Below, piece by piece: positions 61,557-64,000 of a DNA stretch of 64,000 bases. The notes beneath the pieces are model-generated. The model did not search any database and had not been told where the DNA came from. It saw only the letters and a list, made by a program, of their open reading frames with translations. The translations under genes were made by a program, and so were the position numbers. This DNA is from Saccharospirillum sp043196875 (GTDB taxonomy: Bacteria; Pseudomonadota; Gammaproteobacteria; Pseudomonadales; Natronospirillaceae). Position 1 is the first letter of the stretch; every line of letters starts with the position of its first letter. The stretch covers positions 101,704-165,703 of the forward strand of contig NZ_JBEBMX010000009.1 in NCBI RefSeq assembly GCF_043196875.1, written 5' to 3'.

Positions 61557-64000
61557 TTAATACAGATAAACAGCACCGGAATCGGTTAAATCGTTGTCAT
61601 CTTCGAGGAAACTGTCTAAACCGCTAGAGTATCTTTCAGACAGGCGATCTTCGAAAGGTGCCCCTACCGCCAACGAGTTACCATCCGCACTTAACTCCAT
61701 CGCCGCTCCGAATTGATCACCCGCATCAGGGAAGTTGGACGACTTAATGTACACAGCTTCTTCCCAAGTGTCGCTCCAGGGCTCATTAACGTTCCCAGCT
61801 ATTCTTTTAAAAATATAGACAGCACCTGCTTCACTAACCGTGTCAACGTCCGACCCTAGTGATTGAATATTAATTCCATTGACAAGTTTGTTCTCATAAG
61901 GAGCAGAAACAGCAAGCCTATTACCATCCGCACTGAAACTGACTTGATGGCCAAACAGATGACCATCACCTGCAGTTGCGGGTGTAAAACGGATCATTTG
62001 TTTATCAGTCCCATTACTAACAAGATTAGTACCTGTCCAAACATTGCACGTGGAGCTCGCAGTACAACCAGTTCGCGATGTATCCAGAACAGACACATAT
62101 ACAGCTCCCGGGCGAACACTGCTACCGACCGCATAATCGCCTTCTGCTCCAATTGCTAATCTTGAACCAGCCGCATTAAAGCTAAGCGAATTACCAAATT
62201 TCAAATTAAACCGCCTATTGTCACCTTCGTTTAGTACTGGATTGATTAGTGCTGGTTGATCAGTCCAACTAAAAACCCCAGCATCGCGGACATACATATA
62301 AACATAACTTTGATAATTGGGTCCGTTACCATACTGTGTCGCGCCTACCGCCACTCTTTTAGTCGTTTCATCAATAGCGACACTGATGCCGAAGTTTCTC
62401 GGCGTACTCGTATTGCCGGCAATATCGGTTGTTTCTTTTCCAATCACAACAGCGTCTGCTCCCGCCGAACTACACCCTTTATCCAATATTCCATAAACCG
62501 TGAAAATAACAGCAGCGCCTCTAGTCACGTTCCCGACTTTACTCATAGGAGCCCCGGCCACTACCGTGGGTGCAAGAGATTCACTACCCACGCTGACACT
62601 GGTTCCTAGGCGGGCACGCTTACCGAGATTGTCGACTGCAGACAACATGCATGCTTGAGTCGACCACAGGCCATTATCTTTCCCGTACACAAATACAGCA
62701 CCCCTATCATCGTTATACCCGGGCATACCGACCGCTAAGCGGGTACCCGCATCATTTAAACTCAGCGCAAAACCAAATTCGCCATTAACACCATCACCAT
62801 CACCATCACCATCACCATCACTCGCCGGTGGCTGTTCAGGTGCCCCAATTATCCTTATAAGTTCCCAGCGACCATCCGAATTTCTTTCATAGAGATGGAC
62901 CGCACCGGGTTTATCCGTACTGGCAAATTCATGTCTATCGGCACCAATCGCCATAACAGTGCCATTCTTGTTAATAGCGACACTGCGTCCGAAAAGCTGA
63001 TTGTCTAGCGCTGCATTGGTAGAGGTAGATTTAAAATAGCCTATGCCGCTTAGCAGTTTGCCTTTGAACCCAAGATTTGTCGTATTAAGTTCAGTGCAGA
63101 TGTCCGCCGAATTGCAACCGCTAAATGTATAAGCAGCATTGGTCCAGTTCTGGTCATACAGAGGAATAGTCATCTGATAGCTATGCTTATCTTTTGATAT
63201 GACTTCACTTTCCCAAAAAAGCTCATCCCCTTTGTATGCAGAAATACGATAGTGGTCGCTGTTTTCAGCGGTATTCGGCCATTTAAAAAGGAGTATTTTC
63301 GGATCCTGCAATTGCACCGTAAAATCGTCCTGATCCTCGCAGAACTCAGTACCCTCCTCTCCAGCATAGAAATTACACACTGCACTGCAATAAGAAAGTG
63401 AGTTGTCCTCCTTGCAGCTATCAAGGCATTTATCCTGGTAGGGGTAATCGCCACATTCCTGTATTTTATTGCAAAAATCTAAATTGGCATTATCTGGATC
63501 AGCGCAAATTGCTTCACAAAATGAATAATTGGCACCATTAGTAAGTTCACAAATCAAATAGCAAGTATCTTGTTCCCAATTAGTCTTGCAACTTTCAGTA
63601 CAGGGGCGCTGTTCTCCAGAGCCATCATCGCAGGAACCCAGACATTTGGGTTGAATCGGATTATTAATACAGTTTTCGATTTCACCGCAGAAATCTAGCT
63701 GTGGATTGTTATTACATAGGCTTTCACAAAACTGATAGCCGTTCTCAACGTTACAGATTTCATCACAATAATCGTGCGTTGAATCTGATTGGCATGCCGC
63801 CACACACTCGCCGTGGTTAAAATTTGTCTCCGTACATTCTACCGGTTCGTCACAGTAATTGTGCGTTACTGTGCCATCGGTGCAGACATCATCACAGGAA
63901 AATTCTCCGCCGGTTTGATTGTTTTCACACAACTGGGCACAGATGTTCTGAGCCGGGTTAGCCTTACAGGATTCCTGCTGGCACGCCACTGAGGGGTCGC
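61557..64000 (-). CDS. Cys-rich repeat and beta-propeller surface protein (5' end outside window)
   Basis: At least 813 codons; the frame stays open to the window edge, so the N-terminus is missing. Residues up to ~225 are a chain of short Cys-rich modules, each with C-x3-C pairs and a C-terminal [YF]C (for example FCESLCNN, YCSAVCNF), probably disulfide-bonded. A fibronectin-like domain follows (ILLFKWPNTAENSDHYRI), then a seven-blade propeller of the FG-GAP/integrin-alpha type with repeats such as FGRSVAINKNGTVMAIGAD and ending in SGAVYLY. It shares domain order and motifs with the lipoprotein at 15912-17690. A (DG)n loop lies in the propeller. Probably exported and surface-bound; function unknown. 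DNA is AT-richer than proS next to it. Confidence 0.75.
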   Translation of the reverse strand, partial: DPSVACQQESCKANPAQNICAQLCENNQTGGEFSCDDVCTDGTVTHNYCDEPVECTETNFNHGECVAACQSDSTHDYCDEICNVENGYQFCESLCNNNPQLDFCGEIENCINNPIQPKCLGSCDDGSGEQRPCTESCKTNWEQDTCYLICELTNGANYSFCEAICADPDNANLDFCNKIQECGDYPYQDKCLDSCKEDNSLSYCSAVCNFYAGEEGTEFCEDQDDFTVQLQDPKILLFKWPNTAENSDHYRISAYKGDELFWESEVISKDKHSYQMTIPLYDQNWTNAAYTFSGCNSADICTELNTTNLGFKGKLLSGIGYFKSTSTNAALDNQLFGRSVAINKNGTVMAIGADRHEFASTDKPGAVHLYERNSDGRWELIRIIGAPEQPPASDGDGDGDGDGVNGEFGFALSLNDAGTRLAVGMPGYNDDRGAVFVYGKDNGLWSTQACMLSAVDNLGKRARLGTSVSVGSESLAPTVVAGAPMSKVGNVTRGAAVIFTVYGILDKGCSSAGADAVVIGKETTDIAGNTSTPRNFGISVAIDETTKRVAVGATQYGNGPNYQSYVYMYVRDAGVFSWTDQPALINPVLNEGDNRRFNLKFGNSLSFNAAGSRLAIGAEGDYAVGSSVRPGAVYVSVLDTSRTGCTASSTCNVWTGTNLVSNGTDKQMIRFTPATAGDGHLFGHQVSFSADGNRLAVSAPYENKLVNGINIQSLGSDVDTVSEAGAVYIFKRIAGNVNEPWSDTWEEAVYIKSSNFPDAGDQFGAAMELSADGNSLAVGAPFEDRLSERYSSGLDSFLEDDNDLTDSGAVYLY
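62792..62821. repeat. hexanucleotide tandem repeat (CATCAC)5
   Basis: Five exact copies of CATCAC lie inside the propeller coding sequence and encode an Asp-Gly repeat on the minus strand. Loss or gain of a copy keeps the frame, so the length of an acidic, probably calcium-binding loop can vary. Confidence 0.85.

Noticed and set aside
62792..62821. Short tandem repeats considered as a CRISPR remnant
   Set aside because: Six-base unit, no spacers, inside a coding frame, no cas genes.

Overview
The window is chromosomal DNA of a gammaproteobacterium. The marker loci fit this class: rpsP-rimM-trmD-rplS, ffh, hom-thrC-recJ-prfB-lysS with an RF2 programmed frameshift, uvrB, proS, lon, a TyrR/PhhR regulator, a CobB-type sirtuin and MvaT/H-NS-like proteins. 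Gene order and MvaT-like proteins suggest an Oceanospirillales/Pseudomonas-type marine lineage (Saccharospirillum or Reinekea would fit), but I cannot prove the genus. Most of the DNA is moderately GC-rich and densely coding; several AT-richer patches stand out.

Layout. 1-5.9 kb: end of an MFS transporter, an MscS-type channel, a VC0807-family membrane protein, an orphan VasI-like protein, an Aer-like PAS chemoreceptor and a CheV coupling protein. 5.9-7.2 kb: a near-consensus LexA box drives a UmuD-like protein that has lost its catalytic Ser and Lys and its cleavage site, followed by an MvaT/H-NS-like protein. 7.2-11.6 kb: a TauE-type exporter, a SatD/membrane-protein pair, and a PAS-PAS-GGDEF-EAL c-di-GMP enzyme. 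11.8-15.65 kb: a tRNA-Val(GAC) gene with a small AT-rich island behind it. The island holds a protein of unknown function, an XRE-ImmA/IrrE zincin fusion, another unknown protein and a 5'-truncated tyrosine recombinase. It is closed by a decayed copy of the tRNA 3' end plus its terminator.

15.9-34.5 kb: a beta-propeller lipoprotein, an unknown Ser/Gln-rich protein, a sirtuin without zinc cysteines, uvrB, an aspartate/aromatic aminotransferase, an orphan glycosyltransferase, a pseudouridine synthase, the TIGR03545/TIGR03546 pair, tcdA, a MalY-like C-S lyase, a DUF3820/YgjP/membrane-protein operon, and a PepSY plus PhoP/PhoQ-like two-component system. 34.5-50 kb: mostly minus-strand housekeeping genes (lon, a second MvaT-like gene, lysS, prfB, recJ, thrC, hom, rplS, trmD, rimM, rpsP, ffh).

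50-64 kb: a CcsA/YpjD-like protein, a CNNM/CBS transporter, trmJ, maiA next to a PhhR-type regulator with two TyrR-box-like sites upstream, a glycosyltransferase/PAP2 pair, a HIT protein, a FemAB-like acyltransferase, gloA and proS. The window ends inside a very large Cys-rich beta-propeller protein that is a distant paralogue of the propeller lipoprotein at 15.9 kb.

The least ordinary items are the SOS-controlled UmuD pseudo-protease, the tRNA-Val island with its two-gene zincin module, and the Cys-rich/propeller protein family. No CRISPR array, intact transposon or rRNA was seen.
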